Shown: piece after piece, positions 12,167-23,490 of the stretch | Layout: each line of letters starts with the position of its first letter | Numbering within the stretch: the first letter of the stretch is position 1 | Assembly (NCBI GenBank): GCA_009667805.1 | Contig: CM019071.1 | Coordinates: forward strand, 49,730,693-49,794,692 | Source of the DNA: Leptobrachium leishanense | Lineage: Eukaryota; Chordata; Amphibia; Anura; Megophryidae | DNA length: 64,000 bases | Reading direction: 5' to 3' | The notes under the pieces: model-generated | What the model was told of the DNA's origin: nothing | Database searches by the model: none | What the model saw: only the letters and a program-made list of their open reading frames with translations | Made by a program: the position numbers and the translations under genes

Positions 12167-12653
12167 GACTGGATGAAAGGAGATTTTACTTAAAGCACAG
12201 GAAAGGTGTTTTTCACACACACACACTCTCTCTCTCTCTTCATTTCTGGAGCTCCCTGCAGTTCAGTGTTAAATAGAACCTGTGGGTGGTGCACCTGTGG
12301 CAGGGAGGGGTGTTTGCCCAAGGGATGTCAAATCTTAAGAGCAGTTATTAGGTTGGCATCATAGGACCTGCCAAGGGTGGAATACATTGACGCTGTTGGC
12401 AAGCTTAAGCAATTCATGGCCATTCATTGTGAACTAAATTTCCACCATTTTCAGTGGAGTTTAGGGTTAAAAACCTTGTAAAAAGTCTTGAATGGATTAA
12501 GAACTGCTGTGATCCTGAAGGGGGTAAGAATTGTTCTGTTGTAAGCTTTTAAAGGGTTAAATCTCTAAATGTATTAAGACGCTGTTGCTGTTCCTTTTGA
12601 ATTTTTTGATTGTGTTGTTTGGTGTGCTCTCCTCCTAGTCTGTTATATGTATA
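12167..12653. other. Intergenic sequence with a short CA/CT microsatellite
   Basis: A (CA)n(CT)n run lies near 12213-12238. The remainder shows no gene or recognised element up to the Helitron end. Confidence 0.5.
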
Positions 12654-12663
12654 CTAGGTGTAA

Positions 12664-12684
12664 AGCCTGCCCAGAGGGCAGTCT
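12664..12684 (-). other. Helitron 3' terminator hairpin
   Basis: A 6-bp stem CTGCCC/GGGCAG with a 3-base loop (12667-12681), nine bases inside the CTAG end. The same hairpin is at 40652-40666 in the second Helitron. In Helitrons this structure acts as the rolling-circle termination signal. Confidence 0.75.
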
Positions 12685-12699
12685 ATTGATAAGTGTGGT

Positions 12700-13740
12700 G
12701 CGTTGTGCTTGGTTCGGTGCCATTTATTGTGCTGTGTTTGGCTCTGTGCCGTTTATTCTGTTGTGCTCGGCTCTGTGCCGTCTATTGTACTGTGCTCGGC
12801 TCTGTGGTGTTTATTGTGCTCGGCTCTGTGGCGTTTATTGTGCTCGGCTCTGTGGAGTTTATTGTGCTTGGCTCTGTGGCGTTTATTCTGTTTTGCTCGG
12901 CTCTGTGCTGGGCCCTGCACATCGGCTCTGTGCTCTGCTCCGTGCCGTATATTGTGCTCTGCTTTTATTGTGCTCTGCGCCGTTTATTGTGTTGTGCTTG
13001 GTTCTGTGCTTGGCGCTGTTTATTGTGCTGTGATTGGCTGTGCCGTTTATTGTGCTGTGCTCTGTGCCGTATATTGTGCTGTGCTCGGCGCTGTGCCGTT
13101 TATTGTGCTTGGCTCTGTGGCGTCTATTGTGCTGTGCTGGGCTCTGTGGCGTTTATTGTGCTGTGCTCTGTGGCGTTTATTGTGCTCGGCTCTGTGGCGT
13201 TTATTGTGCTTGGCTCTGTGGCGTTTATTCTGTTGTGCTCGGCTCTGTGCCGTCTATTGTACTGTGCTCGGCTCTGTGGAGTTTATTGTGCTTGGCTCTG
13301 TGGCGTTTATTCTGTTTTGCTCGGCTCTGTGCTGGGCTCTGCACAGCGGCTCTGTGCTCTGCTCTGTGCCGTATATTGTGCTCTGCTTTTTATTGTGCTC
13401 TGCGCCGTTTATTGTGTTGTGCTTGGTTCTGTGCTCGGCGCCGTTTATTGTGTTGTGCTTGGTTCTGTGCTCGGCGTCGTTTATTGTGCTGTGCTTTGTG
13501 CCGTTTATTGTGCTGTGCTTGGCTCTGTGGCGTTTATTGTGCTCGGCTCTGTGGCGTTTATTGTGCTCGGCTCTGTGGCGTTTATTGTGCTCGGCTCTGT
13601 GGCGTTTATTGTGCTCGGCTCTGTGGCGTTTATTGTGCTCGGCTCTGTGCCTTTAATGGGTTGTGCTCTGCTCTGTGCCATCTATTGTGCTCTGCTTGGC
13701 GCTCTGCTCTGTGCTCTGCACTCGGCGCTGCTGGGCTGTG
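12700..13740. repeat. 24-bp minisatellite inside the Helitron
   Basis: Tandem units of about 24 bp built on GTGCTCGGCTCTGTGGCGTT followed by TATT, with variants in which GCC or GAG replaces GGC, and occasional unit-length changes. The array begins only about 20 bases from the terminator hairpin. The long open frames across it (up to 564 codons) are repeat artefacts. Confidence 0.92.
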
Positions 13741-13744
13741 TTCA

Positions 13745-14315
13745 GGTACTGGGCTCAGGCGCTCTGCTCTGCGCTCAGGCGCTGGGCTCTGCGCTCAGGC
13801 GCTGGGCTCTGCGCTCAGGCACTGGGCTCTGCGCTCAGGCGCTGGGCTCAGGCGCTCAGGCGCTGGGCTCAGGCGCTGGGCTCTGCGCTCAGGTGCTGGG
13901 CTCAGGCGCTGGGCTCTGCGCTCAGGCGCTGGGCTCAGGCGCTGGGCTCTGCGCTCAGGCGCTGGGCTCAGGCGCTGGGCTCTGCGCTCAGGCGCTGGGC
14001 TCAGGCGCTGGGCTCAGGCGCTCAGGCGCTGGGCTCAGGCGCTGGGCTCAGGCGCTGGGCTCTGCGCTCAGGCGCTGGGCTCAGGCGCTGGGCTCAGGCG
14101 CTCAGGCGCTGGGCTCAGGCGCTGGGCTCAGGCGCTGGGCTCTGCGCTCAGGCGCTGGGCTCAGGCGCTGGGCTCAGGCGCTGGGCTCTGCGCTCAGGCG
14201 CTGGGCTCAGGCGCTGGGCTCTGCGCTCAGGCGCTGGGCTCAGGCGCTGGGCTCAGGCGCTGGGCTCTGCGCTCAGGCGCTGGCTCTGCGCTCAGGCGCT
14301 GGGCTCAGGCGCGTG
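13745..14315. repeat. 13/20-bp GC-rich minisatellite inside the Helitron
   Basis: Irregular alternation of a 13-bp unit CAGGCGCTGGGCT and a 20-bp form with an added CTGCGCT. It passes directly from the 24-bp array, and its units appear derived from CTCGGCGCT-type variants at the end of that array. Confidence 0.92.
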
Positions 14316-14324
14316 GCAACCTCC

Positions 14325-14490
14325 GTAACAGGCTGTTGCGGTTGGATGCGCGCGCGCCACCTGCCGCAGCACGCCCAAAGCGTCTAACGGAGGTTGGATG
14401 CGCGCGCAGCAAACCTCCGTAGGACGCTTTGGGCGTGCTGCGGCGGGTGGCGCGCGCGCACCCGGCTGCGCGCGCATCCAACCGCCACAG
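14325..14490. repeat. Long GC-rich palindrome
   Basis: The arms meet near 14405. The left arm contains GCGGTTGGATGCGCGCGCGC and GCAGCACGCCCAAAGCGTC; the right arm has the inverted versions. The arms are about 70-80 bases with few mismatches. Confidence 0.85.
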
Positions 14491-14504
14491 CACCCCGTGG
14501 CGCA

Positions 14505-14508
14505 GTCC

Positions 14509-14560
<52 letters not shown>

Positions 14561-14640
14561 TTACACACACACACTGTAACCCCATGTGGATATATATACA
14601 CACATATATGTTTTTTACAGTGTGTGTGTGTATGGCCGGC
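14505..14640. repeat. TA/CA microsatellite with inverted symmetry
   Basis: An (AT)n tract, then ACACACACACTGTAA, a spacer, and TTACAGTGTGTGTGTGT. The ends can pair, so even this microsatellite continues the palindromic organisation of the element. Confidence 0.85.
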
Positions 14641-17580
14641 ATCCAGGCTCAGGCGAGCCCCCGGCTCGGCTAGGCCTCTAGGCCCAGGCCAAGCCGGGGC
14701 TCGCCTTAGCCTGGATGCCGGCCAAGCAAGTAGCTCGGGCGGCATCCAAGCTTAGGCGAGCCCCGGCTTGGCTTGGGCCTAGAGGCCCAGCCGAGCCTGG
14801 ACTCGCCTGAGCCTGGAGGACGCCCGAGCAGGCAATTCGGCCGGCCTCCATGCTTAGGTGAGTCCACGGCTCAGCTGGGCCTCTAATCCAGGCCAAGCTA
14901 GGGGCTCGCCTAAGCTTGGATACCGGCCGAGCAAGCAGGGTGGGTGTGGAGAGCACATACTCACCTACATCAGCCCTCCAGCGATGGCAGTCCCGCTTCC
15001 AGTGTCCTCTCTCTGTTGGTCACCGGTATGACATCACAAAAGCCTTTGACCCAGGGTCAAAGGCTTTCGTGACGTCATACCGACGACCAACGGAGACAGA
15101 GAGGACGCTGGAAGCGGGACCGCCATCGCTGGAGGAGCTAAGGGCCGATGTAGGTGAGTATGTGTAGGCAACATCCTCCTACATTGGCCCTGAGCTCCAG
15201 CGGTGACCGTCCTCCGGCTGTCGCTGGCTGCTCGGCCGGCCTCTAGGCTTAGGCGAGTCCCCGGCTCGGCTGGGCCTGTAGGCCCGAGCCAAGCCGGGGG
15301 CTCGCCTGAGCCTGGAGGCCGGCCTAGCAGCCAGCGACAGCCGGAGGAAGTCACTGCTGGAGCTCAGGGCCAATGTAGGGGAGTATGTTTTGGCAACTTC
15401 GGCCCTGAGCTCCAGCGGTGACCGTCCTCCGGCTGTCGCAGGCTGCTCGGCGGCCTCCAGGCTCAGGCGAGCCCCGGCTTGGCTTGGCCTACAGGCCCAG
15501 CCGAGCCGGGGGCTCGCCTAAGCCTGGAGGCCGGCCGAGCTGCCTGCGACAGCCACCGCTGGAGCTCCGGGCCAATGTAGGGGGATGTTGCCTACACATA
15601 CTCACCGACATCGGCCCTTAGCTCCTCCAGCGATGGCGGTCCCGCTTCCTCTCTCTCTTCGTTGGTCGCCGGCATGATGTAACGAAAGCCTTTGACCCCG
15701 GCATTTTGACCCGGGGTCAAAGGCTTTCGTGACGTCATACCGGCGACCAACAAAGAGAGAGAGGATGCTGGAAGCGGGACCGCCATTGCTGGAGGAGCTA
15801 AGGGCCGATGTCGGTGAGTATGTGTGGACCGGTGGAGGACTCGAGGCCGATGTAGGTGAGTATATGCTCTCCACACCCACCCTGCTTGCTCGGCCGGTTA
15901 CCAAGCTTAGGTGAGCCCCCGGCTTGGCTTGGGCCTAGAGGACCTGTCGAGCCGGGGACTTGCCTGAGCATGGAGGCCGGTCGAGTTGCATGCTCGGGAT
16001 CCTCCAGGCTCAAGCGAGTCCCCGGCTCGGCTGGGCCTCTAGGCCAACGCCAAGCCGGGGGCTCGCCTAACCTTGGATACCGGCCGAGCAAGCAGGGTGG
16101 GTGTGGAGAGCACATACTCACCTACATTAGCCCTGAGCTCCAGCGGTGACTGTCCTCCGGCTGTCGCAGGCTGCTCGGCCGGCCTCCAGGCTCAGGCGAG
16201 CCCCGGCTTGGCTTGGGCCTACAGGCCCAGCCGAGCCGGGGGCTCGCCTAAGCCTGGAGGCCGGCCGAGTTGCCTGCGACAGCCACCGCTGGAGCTCCGG
16301 GCCAATGTAGGGGGATGTTGCCTACACATACTCACCGACATCGGCCCTTAGCTCCTCCAGCGATGGCGGTCCTGCTTCCTCTCTCTCTTCGTTGGTCGCC
16401 GGCATGATGTAACGAAAGCCTTTGACCCCGGCATTTTGACCCGGGGTCAAAGGCTTTCGTGACGTCATACCGGCGTCCAACGGAGAGAGAGAGGACGCTG
16501 GAAGCGGACCGCCATCGCTGGAGGAGCTAAGGGCCGATGTAGGTGAGTATGTGTAGGCAACATCCTCTTACATTGGCCCGGAGCTCTTCCGGTGGCTGTC
16601 CTCTGGCTGTCGCAGGCTGCTAGGCCGGCCTCCAGGCTTAGGCGAGTCCCCGGCTCGGCTGGGCCTGTAGGCCCAAGCCAAGCCGGGGGCTCGCCTGAGC
16701 CTGGAGGCCGGCCTAGCAGCCTGCTCGGCCGGAGGAGGTCACCGCTGGAGCTCAGGGCCGATTTAGGGGAGTATGTTTTGGGAACTTCGGTCCTGAGCTC
16801 CAGTGGTGACCGTCCTCCGGCTGTCGCTGGCTGCTCGGCCGGCCTCTAGGCTTAGGCGAGTCCCCGGCTCGGCTGGGCCTGTAGGCCCAAGCCAAGCCGG
16901 GGGCTCGCCTGAGCCTGGAGGCCGGCCTAGCAGCCTGCTCGGCCGGAGGAGGTCACCGCTGGAGCTCAGGGCCGATTTAGGGGAGTATGTTTTGGGAACT
17001 TCGGCCCGGAGCTCCAGCGGTGACCGTCCTCCGGCTGTCGCTGGCTGCTCGGCCGGCCTCTAGGCTTAGGCGAGTCCCCGGCTCGGCTGGGCCTGTAGGC
17101 CCAAGCCAAGCCGGGGGCTCGCCTGAGCCTGGAGTCCGGCCTAGCAGCCTGCTCGGCCGGAGGAGGTCACCGCTGGAGCTCAGGGCCGATTTAGGGGAGT
17201 ATGTTTTGTGAACTTCGGCCCGGAGCTCCAGCGGTGACCGTCCTCCGGCTGTCGCTGGCTGCTCGGCCGCCTCTAGGCTTAGGCGAGTCCCCGGCTCGGC
17301 TGGGCCTGTAGGCCCAAGCCAAGCGGGGGCTCGCCTGAGCCTGGAGTCCGGCCTAGCAGCCTGCTCGGCCGGAGGAGGTCACCGCTGGAGCTCAGGGCCG
17401 ATTTAGGGGAGTATGTTTTGGAACTTCGGCCCGGAGCTCCAGCGGTGACCGTCCTCCGGCTGTCGCTGGCTGCTCGGCCGGCCTCTAGGCTTAGGCGAGT
17501 CCCCGGCTCGGCTGGGCCTGTAGGCCCAAACCAAGCCGGGGGCTCGCCTGAGCCTGGATGCCCGCCGAGCAGGCCGCGAC
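14640..17580. repeat. Array of very long palindromes (hairpin chain)
   Basis: Two palindrome types alternate or repeat. Type B has arms of about 90 bases carrying GGCTTAGGCGAGTCCCCGGC on one side and GGGGGCTCGCCTGAGCC on the other. It recurs near 15190-15370, 15400-15580, 16130-16300, 16570-16760 and then as a regular tandem of about 212 bp from 16790 to 17560. Type C has arms of about 76 bases, centred on CTTTGACCC...GGGTCAAAG and containing GACGTCATACCG. It recurs at about 14975-15138, 15630-15795 and 16355-16520. Partial copies fill the rest. Each unit can fold into a stem approaching 100 bp. Confidence 0.88.
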
Positions 17581-17795
17581 AGCCGGAGGACGGGCACCGC
17601 TGGAGGATCGGGACTTGCGGCGTTTAAACACACGGGTAGCTGCGCGCAGCTCGTGCCGATTTTTTTTTTTTTTTGCAGGCGGCTGGCACGCGCAGCTACC
17701 TGTTTGTTTTAACGGCCACTTTCAAATGTCCGTCGCGCATGCGCAGACCGCTTTTGGCGACGGACACTTGAAGGCTTACTCTTTTATAGTATAGA

Positions 17796-18393
17796 TATTT
17801 CTACATACCCCTATTAGATATCTATACGTGCGTCTCCACACCCCTAATATATACCTATATACCTATATGTGCGTCTACACACCCCTATTACAGGGGTCAA
17901 AATTTCCACTTGCCCGCTTGCAATTGACGAGTAGAATTTGGGAGAGGGCAAGTGAAAAGTCGGCGTGGAGTCTTACCTGGCATTCCCTTTCAGGTGCTAG
18001 TGTTGGCTCCATGCCAACACTAGCACCAACCTTTTTTTTTTGGTAGGTCAGACGTCCTCCACTAGGATGCGGAGGACGTCTGCAGCCCATGGTGCAAGTT
18101 CCGCTGATCGGCGCCAGCCTTATACACTTTTTACAAATGTAAGAACCATGCCCCTGCATTTCTCTATACCAGATCCTCCCAAAGCCTCCCCCTCCCCACA
18201 AACACACAGTGGTCTCCTAACAAAGGAAACTGATAAAGTGTTCTGGTTACAGCCAGATCTGGGGGAGGAGGTGGAAGCAGGGCAAATGGCCACAGACCAC
18301 ACATGGGGAAAAAAAACACAGTATCTCACACACAACACTAAAACTAAATACAGGTCAATCAAATGTCAGAAAATTAAACGCAATTAAACATTG
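17796..18393. other. Hairpin-containing repeat sequence right of the Helitron
   Basis: Contains a perfect 15-bp stem GGTGCTAGTGTTGGC/GCCAACACTAGCACC (17993-18007 with 18013-18027) and a second stem, CAGACGTCCTCC with its complement, at about 18047-18082. These look like decayed foldback-type DNA elements. 18100-18390 has no assigned feature. Confidence 0.55.
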
Positions 18394-19740
18394 TCACAGC
18401 CGTTCCGTCACACTTATATCTAGCATTAGATTTCGATAAACTACTTTTGATTTGCCTTCTTCATCGATCAGTTTGTAAATATTGGTTTGTAGATTATGAT
18501 CCTTCACAGTGTAGACAATAGGATCCCACTTATCTGCACTTTTCCTCTTTCCTCTTTCGCTTTTCTTTGCTAGAAGCACTAGTCGATCTCCAATGTTGAG
18601 AATGAGATACTGTATGTAATGATGTACCCTTGATTCTTCGGTTGTAACACTTGGCTTGCGGCTTCTGTGTTTTTTCAGTATGTTTCTGAGCTATATGTGC
18701 TGCTTCATGAAGGTATGACATGAGTGAATTTACATAGCTGCTATAATCTACAATTACAGGATCATGTAACACTTGTCCGAACATGACATCAATAGGTAAC
18801 TTTGGGATACGGCCAAACATAAGCTGAAATGGAGCATAACCTGTGATCTCATACGCAGTTGCATTATAAGCGAATGTCAGAGTCTGTATCTGCTCAGGCC
18901 ATTTATGTTTCTCTTTGAGCGGTAAAGAACGAAGCATACTGCCTAAAGTTCTGTTAAAATGATGAGTTTCTCCATTTCCCATTGGGTGGTATGCTGTAGT
19001 GTGCGACTTTGCGACGCCTGCCAATTTCAGCAGTTCTGCTATGAGGGTACTTTCGAAGTTAGTGCCTTGATCTGTATGAATGTGTTAAGGGAAGACATAG
19101 ACGCGAAAGACATTGTCCCATAACTTCTTCGTAACTTGTTTTGCTTGTTGATTGACACACGGAAAGGCATGAGCCAATTTGGCAAAGTGAGCTGGCACTA
19201 CTAACACGTCTACAGACCGCTGCTTACTATCTTCAGCACTCCAAAAATCTAAACACACCAGCTCCATTGAGGTTGAAGTCTTGATGCTCTGAAGGGGTGC
19301 TCGAGCAGATGGTTCTGGTGTTTTGGCCAAAATACACCTCTGACAGCATTTAACATTCTCCCTTATGTCGTGTTCCATCTTCGGCCAGAAAATCCGCTGT
19401 TGGGCAAGCTGGAGAGTTCTTGACTGTCCCGGATGTCCAGCCAAATCATGCACACCGGTCAAAACTTTAGACTTGAAGGAACGACAAGTTGGAATCTCTT
19501 ATGTTTACTTAAGGGGTCTCTGGAAACGTGGTAGATTACTCCATCTTGAATCTTCAACCAATCCCATTGCTTGAGAAGAACTAGAACTCTGAAATCCATT
19601 CCAGCTCTCTCTCTTCTTGATAGTCGTTTCTTCTGATTCAAATAAGACGTAGTCTTTGAAATTACTGGATCTGAAATGTTGGCCAATTGCCTGCACATAC
19701 GGTGCCTGTTCGGTGGCTGTTCGAGGCAGTGAATCCCCAT
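18394..19740 (-). pseudogene. Ty3/Gypsy-type retrotransposon pol fragment (integrase), broken
   Basis: Read on the minus strand, 19740-19459 gives the linker preceding integrase (a DGVIYHV-type motif). 19462-19085 gives the integrase zinc domain (H..H...CCQRC pattern) and the first catalytic aspartate region (LVCLDFW). After an in-frame TAA at 19087-19085 the same frame continues with the second catalytic region (HTDQG) and the AYHP...NRTL region down to 18530. A frame change then leads to the C-terminal domain (KWDP...VVYRNL), ending near 18394. Breaks include one nonsense codon and one or more frameshifts, so no enzyme is made. No LTRs, gag or env were recognised. The element is truncated on the upstream side by another transposon. 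Confidence 0.8.
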
Positions 19741-20411
19741 AGAGAAGCAATGCTTTGTCTATTCAGAGAACACAAAACAGCAGTGAAAGGTTCCCGAAAT
19801 GCCCTGCCATTCGGTGGTTTAATTCGACAGGTTTATTCAGGTGAAAAAATATTCCCAATTTAATCCAATATCTAATAAACCGTTGATTATAATATTCTGC
19901 AGTAAAAAGTCTCTTTATTTTTAGATTTTTTTAGGATGTTTTACGCTTTTTTTTTTAAACATTTTTTTTCTGGGTTTTTTTAAATCGTTTTTTATTTTTT
20001 CTGTAACAGCCCTATTTATTATCATTCATTGGACCTCATATGTAAATTTCAGACATTTTCTTTCAGTAGTTTCTTTGCAAACAGCGTTTCACTTTTCAAA
20101 TATTCAAGCATACCATTTTTTTTTTCACTCTATTCATCTGTGGTGTTGGCTTTTTCCGGCAGTTGCTCTGCGCTGTTATCGGCTCCTGCTCGGCCTTCTC
20201 TGGCGTGTTCGGCGGGGTTAATCCAGATGTTTTTAAGGGTTTCGGTGTGCGTTCGCCGTGTTTTGCGGTGAGTGTTCGTTGGGTATGCGGCGGCTTTTCC
20301 CTGCATTTCAGCGGCCCTGTGGTGCTTGCTGAGTACACCGCAGGGTCGCCAAAATGGGATTGCCAAATCGCACACGAATTGAAGAGAACGAAAAGTCACC
20401 GAACTTACAGT
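19690..20411. mobile_element. Truncated copy of the 0.9-kb CAGGG transposon (K6)
   Basis: Closely matches the interior of K1 and K3 (51813-52712, 54169-55069): CAATTGCCTGCACATACGG, the GAACACAAAACAGCAGTGAAAGG block, an AT-rich centre, and the GAACGAAAAGTCACCGAAC end region. Both terminal repeats are missing because it abuts Gypsy sequence on the left and a hAT fragment on the right. Confidence 0.75.
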
Positions 20412-21957
20412 GACCTGTCACCGGAGGAGGAGGAGGAGGAGGAAGAGGTGGTGGAGCAGACAGACCTCATACAAGCAGCTTTCTGGAGGTGTGGTGGATG
20501 AACAAGCTCCAGCACAGAGCCCCGTCCTGTATCCCTCCCAGCTGCAAGCAGAGTTACCCGGTGTGCCGTGAAGGAAATCTAACGGCCCTGTCCATGCTTG
20601 CTGGACCACGTGTCTAAAGTCATGTGCACCTTGCTGCTGACTACATTTCCCAATGACTCCATAACATTGTGTTTCACGTGCTGGTATAGTGCTGGAATGG
20701 CCTTCCATGAAAAGAAATGGCATTTTGGAACCAGCCACTGTGGTACAGCACATTCGGCAAATTCACAGAAGGAAGCAGAGAGTCCACCAGCTGGAAAGGC
20801 AACAGATGTAATGCGAGTAATTTTGCTAAGCTGGCATTTAGACGATGTGCTTGGGTATGGTTGGGACTATATTTTTTCTTACGCTGCAGCAGCTGGGGCA
20901 ACGTAATCTGACTGCGTAAATCTTCAGCTGATGGGATGCTGTCACATTCTGAGGAAGTACCTGGTACACCCATTACTGTAGCATCATCCCTGTCAGTGGA
21001 GGTTGTAGGCAATGACATGGCAGGACATATAGTGGGGTAGATACAGAGGAGGAGGAGGATGACCTATGCAAAGTGTTGTGCCAACGGGATGCGTGGCAGG
21101 TGGTCATATGTCACCTCAAGCATGTGGTATCCAAGAGTGGGATGTCTTTCCCACACTTGATCCTCATCAGACATAGATTACAAATAGCAATGGTGCGGTC
21201 TGCTGCACATTTCTTAAAGAACTCCCAGATAGCAGACTTCCTGTACATATGCTTTGAGACAACAGCGCTCTGCACCTGAGCAGCTGTCACTTCTGATGCC
21301 TTGGACTGGCTACGGTTGGTCATAGAGGACGTTGTGCCTCGTGTTTGTTGTGCCTCCTCCTCCTCCTCACTTGACTCCTCTTTTCGATCAGGCACCCAGG
21401 TGGAGTCAGTGACCTCATCATCGTCATTACCCCCTATCTCTTCGTCACTGGAGCCAACTTGGCAGTATGCTGCAGCTGCTGGGGCAACATGAGTGCCAGT
21501 TATTTGTGTGTCACTGGCACCCCATCCCTCTAGGTTGATTATACTCCCTTCCTCAACCTCAGAGTTTGAATCAGAGCACTGTAGTTGCTGCGCATCCTCA
21601 AGCAGCATGTCACTGTCATTGTAGTCAAACAATTCAGCTGACTCCTCCGTATATGTTGGTGAGGCTACAGCAGGAGTAGTTGTGGAAATGGAGGCTGCAT
21701 TAGATGCTTTGGCAGCTGAGGTGGACTGTAAACCACTACAAGCCTGGCTGGCAGAGGACTGGGAGGATGAGGATGGCCTGATTAGCCAATCCACCAAATC
21801 CTCTGTATGTCCTGCTGTAAGACGGCCAGCACCAGTTAGAAAGGACAAGCGTGCCCCTGCAGAGGATGCACCACGTCCACCATGACCAGAGGCACAGCCT
21901 CCCGACACAGAGGCTGCTTGCCCTCTTATCTGTGTCTGGGAGTGTCTGCCTGTCCTT
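20412..21957 (-). pseudogene. hAT transposase fragment, BED-finger type, broken (minus strand)
   Basis: The 5' part of the same hAT family as 22574-29580, inverted. Translation starts within the KRTGRxSQTQIRG segment near 21957. It runs through an acidic Ser/Asp/Glu-rich linker of about 180 residues and a BED zinc finger (WEFFKKC...CNLC) to a TGA at about 21111-21113. That TGA replaces the CGA of the other copy and fits CpG decay. Homologous sequence continues to 20412 in shifted frames (LPQLLQRKKKYSPNH and later) and stops before the catalytic core. The acidic linker is absent from the plus-strand copy, so the two derive from different length variants. The start lies in Gypsy-like flanking sequence and the true first codon is lost. 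Confidence 0.85.
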
Positions 21958-22011
21958 TTTGGCAAAGTGAGCTGCCACTACTAACACGTTTACAGACCAC
22001 TGCTTACTAAA
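21958..22011 (-). repeat. Short second piece of the Gypsy integrase region
   Basis: GGCAAAGTGAGCTGCCACTA and the following 30 bases match the Gypsy fragment at about 19180-19229 with few differences. It probably marks a rearranged or duplicated flank of the same retrotransposon. Confidence 0.6.
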
Positions 22012-22573
22012 GTTCTGTTACAGAAGAAAAAACCAAATAGCACCTAAACTACACAAATTGCAAAATCCCATCTATGTGTTGGGACAAAATCAAATGGCAC
22101 GCTGACCACAGTCACTTCTCTCAAATATCTAGGTATGTGGTTAGACCCTAATCTATCCTTTGGCCACATCGAAAAACATGCATCTAAACTTTACCCCAAA
22201 CTAGGTGCCCTGTACAGAAACAAATCCTGCCTGAGCCCCGCGGTAAGAAAACAGATTGTACAACAAATGCTTATGCCAGCTATTGATTACGGAGATGTAG
22301 TGTATGCAGTTACCCCGCAAACACACCTCCAGAAACTTACTACATTGTATAACTCCTTCTGCCGCTTTGCATTACAATGTAACTACATGACCCATCATTG
22401 TGACATGTTAAAAGAGCTAAACTGGCCATCGCTGGAATCTAGACGCACCCTTCACCTTTCCAGCCTGGTGTCTAAGAGCATTTCTGGGAAGCTGCCACCC
22501 TACCTGAATAGACTGCTTCCCCCAGCAGCTCCCTCATCCTATAACCTTCGATCCAGGACCAGCACCTTACTTG
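22012..22573 (+). pseudogene. CR1/L2-like LINE, C-terminal reverse-transcriptase region, 5' piece
   Basis: In frame from about 22050, the translation contains LKYLGMWLDPNLSF, the segment after the reverse-transcriptase palm that is typical of CR1/L2/Rex1-type LINEs, and continues to about codon 146. It is interrupted by the 7-kb hAT insertion at 22574. The frame continues exactly at 29589 once one copy of the 8-bp duplication is discounted. The 5' part of the LINE is missing, as is usual for truncated LINE copies. Confidence 0.82.
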
Positions 22574-22983
22574 TAGGGATGAGCTGTTCGGATCGTACGG
22601 TTCGGAGTTCGACCCGAACTTAGCCTGTTCGATTAGATCGCGAACACCGAACATTTCCGGGTGTTCGCGCATGTTCGACCACAATGGACCACAATGCATT
22701 TTCCCACTGGCCTGAAGCTCGTAATTGGCTACAGGCCTTGCACCTGACCACAGGTCTGGTGCAAGACAGGTTCAACAGTATGCCAATCACAGCTCAGAGT
22801 CCTGATTGGGCAAATTTTGCCCAATCATGGGCTCACAGAGCTAAGTCCCGCAGCACACTATATAACGTTTCACGCGCCGATTCTGCACGCATTTCAGAGG
22901 AGATAGTTGTGTGTTGTTACTGCCGTCTGCCACGCTACTGGGGGGGTCTGGGGGTCTCATTTCTACCAAATATCAGGGAATTT

Positions 22984-23490
22984 AGGTGATGTGTGTCTTG
23001 TCACTGTGCCAGCAAGTTTTTTGGGTTTTACAACTTTCTTTAAAACATTTGTGAACTGAGGTGATCTTCTGTGTCTTGTCACACAGCCAGCAAGTCTTTT
23101 TGGTGGTTACAAATTTCTTTAAAACATTTGTGAATTGAGGTGATCTGTGTCTTGTCACACAACCAGTACCACGCAGTATTTTGGGGCTCACTAATTTCTT
23201 TAAAACATTTGTGAATTGAGGTGATCTGTGTCTTGTCACACAACCAGTACCACGTAGTATTTTGGGGCTCACTAATTTCTTTAAAACATTTGTGAATTGA
23301 GGTGATCTGTCTCTTGTCACACAACCAGTACCACGCAGTATTTTGGGTCTCACTAATTTCTTTAAAACATTTGTGAATTGAGGTGATCTGTCTCTTGTCA
23401 CACAACCAGTACCACGCAGTATTTTGGGGCTCACTAATTTCTTTAAAACATTTGTGAATTGAGGAGATCTGTCTCTTGTCACTGGCTGCC
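22984..23490. repeat. 81-bp subterminal tandem array of the hAT element
   Basis: Six to seven copies, each with a core of TTTCTTTAAAACATTTGTGA, lie about 100 bases upstream of the transposase start and 400 bases from the left end. Subterminal repeats are commonly transposase binding sites in hAT elements; that role here is inferred. Confidence 0.85.

Larger units (their letters stand above)
12654..17795 (-). mobile_element. Non-autonomous Helitron (5.1 kb), minus orientation
   Basis: Read on the minus strand, the element starts TCTATACTATAAAAGAG at 17795. It ends with a hairpin (CTGCCC-TCT-GGGCAG) followed nine bases later by CTAG at 12657-12654. It lies between A and T of the host, as Helitrons do, without target duplication. 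A second element at 40639-41947 shares the same 5' start, 3' hairpin and A/T insertion site but has a different interior. No Rep/helicase coding region is present. The interior consists of minisatellites (12700-14315), very long palindromes (14325-14490, 14640-17580, 17630-17700) and a TA/CA microsatellite. GCGCATGCGCAG near the 5' side is shared with the second copy. Confidence 0.8.

Noticed and set aside
12693..14387. A 564-codon open frame and two overlapping long frames
   Set aside because: All three frames are open because the sequence is a minisatellite lacking stops. Low-complexity VLGSVAFI and QALGSGAG repeats, no splice or homology evidence.
18394..19740. Endogenous retrovirus with envelope
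   Set aside because: Only integrase-type pol sequence was seen; no LTR, gag or env was recognised, and the C-terminal motif fits Ty3/Gypsy elements.
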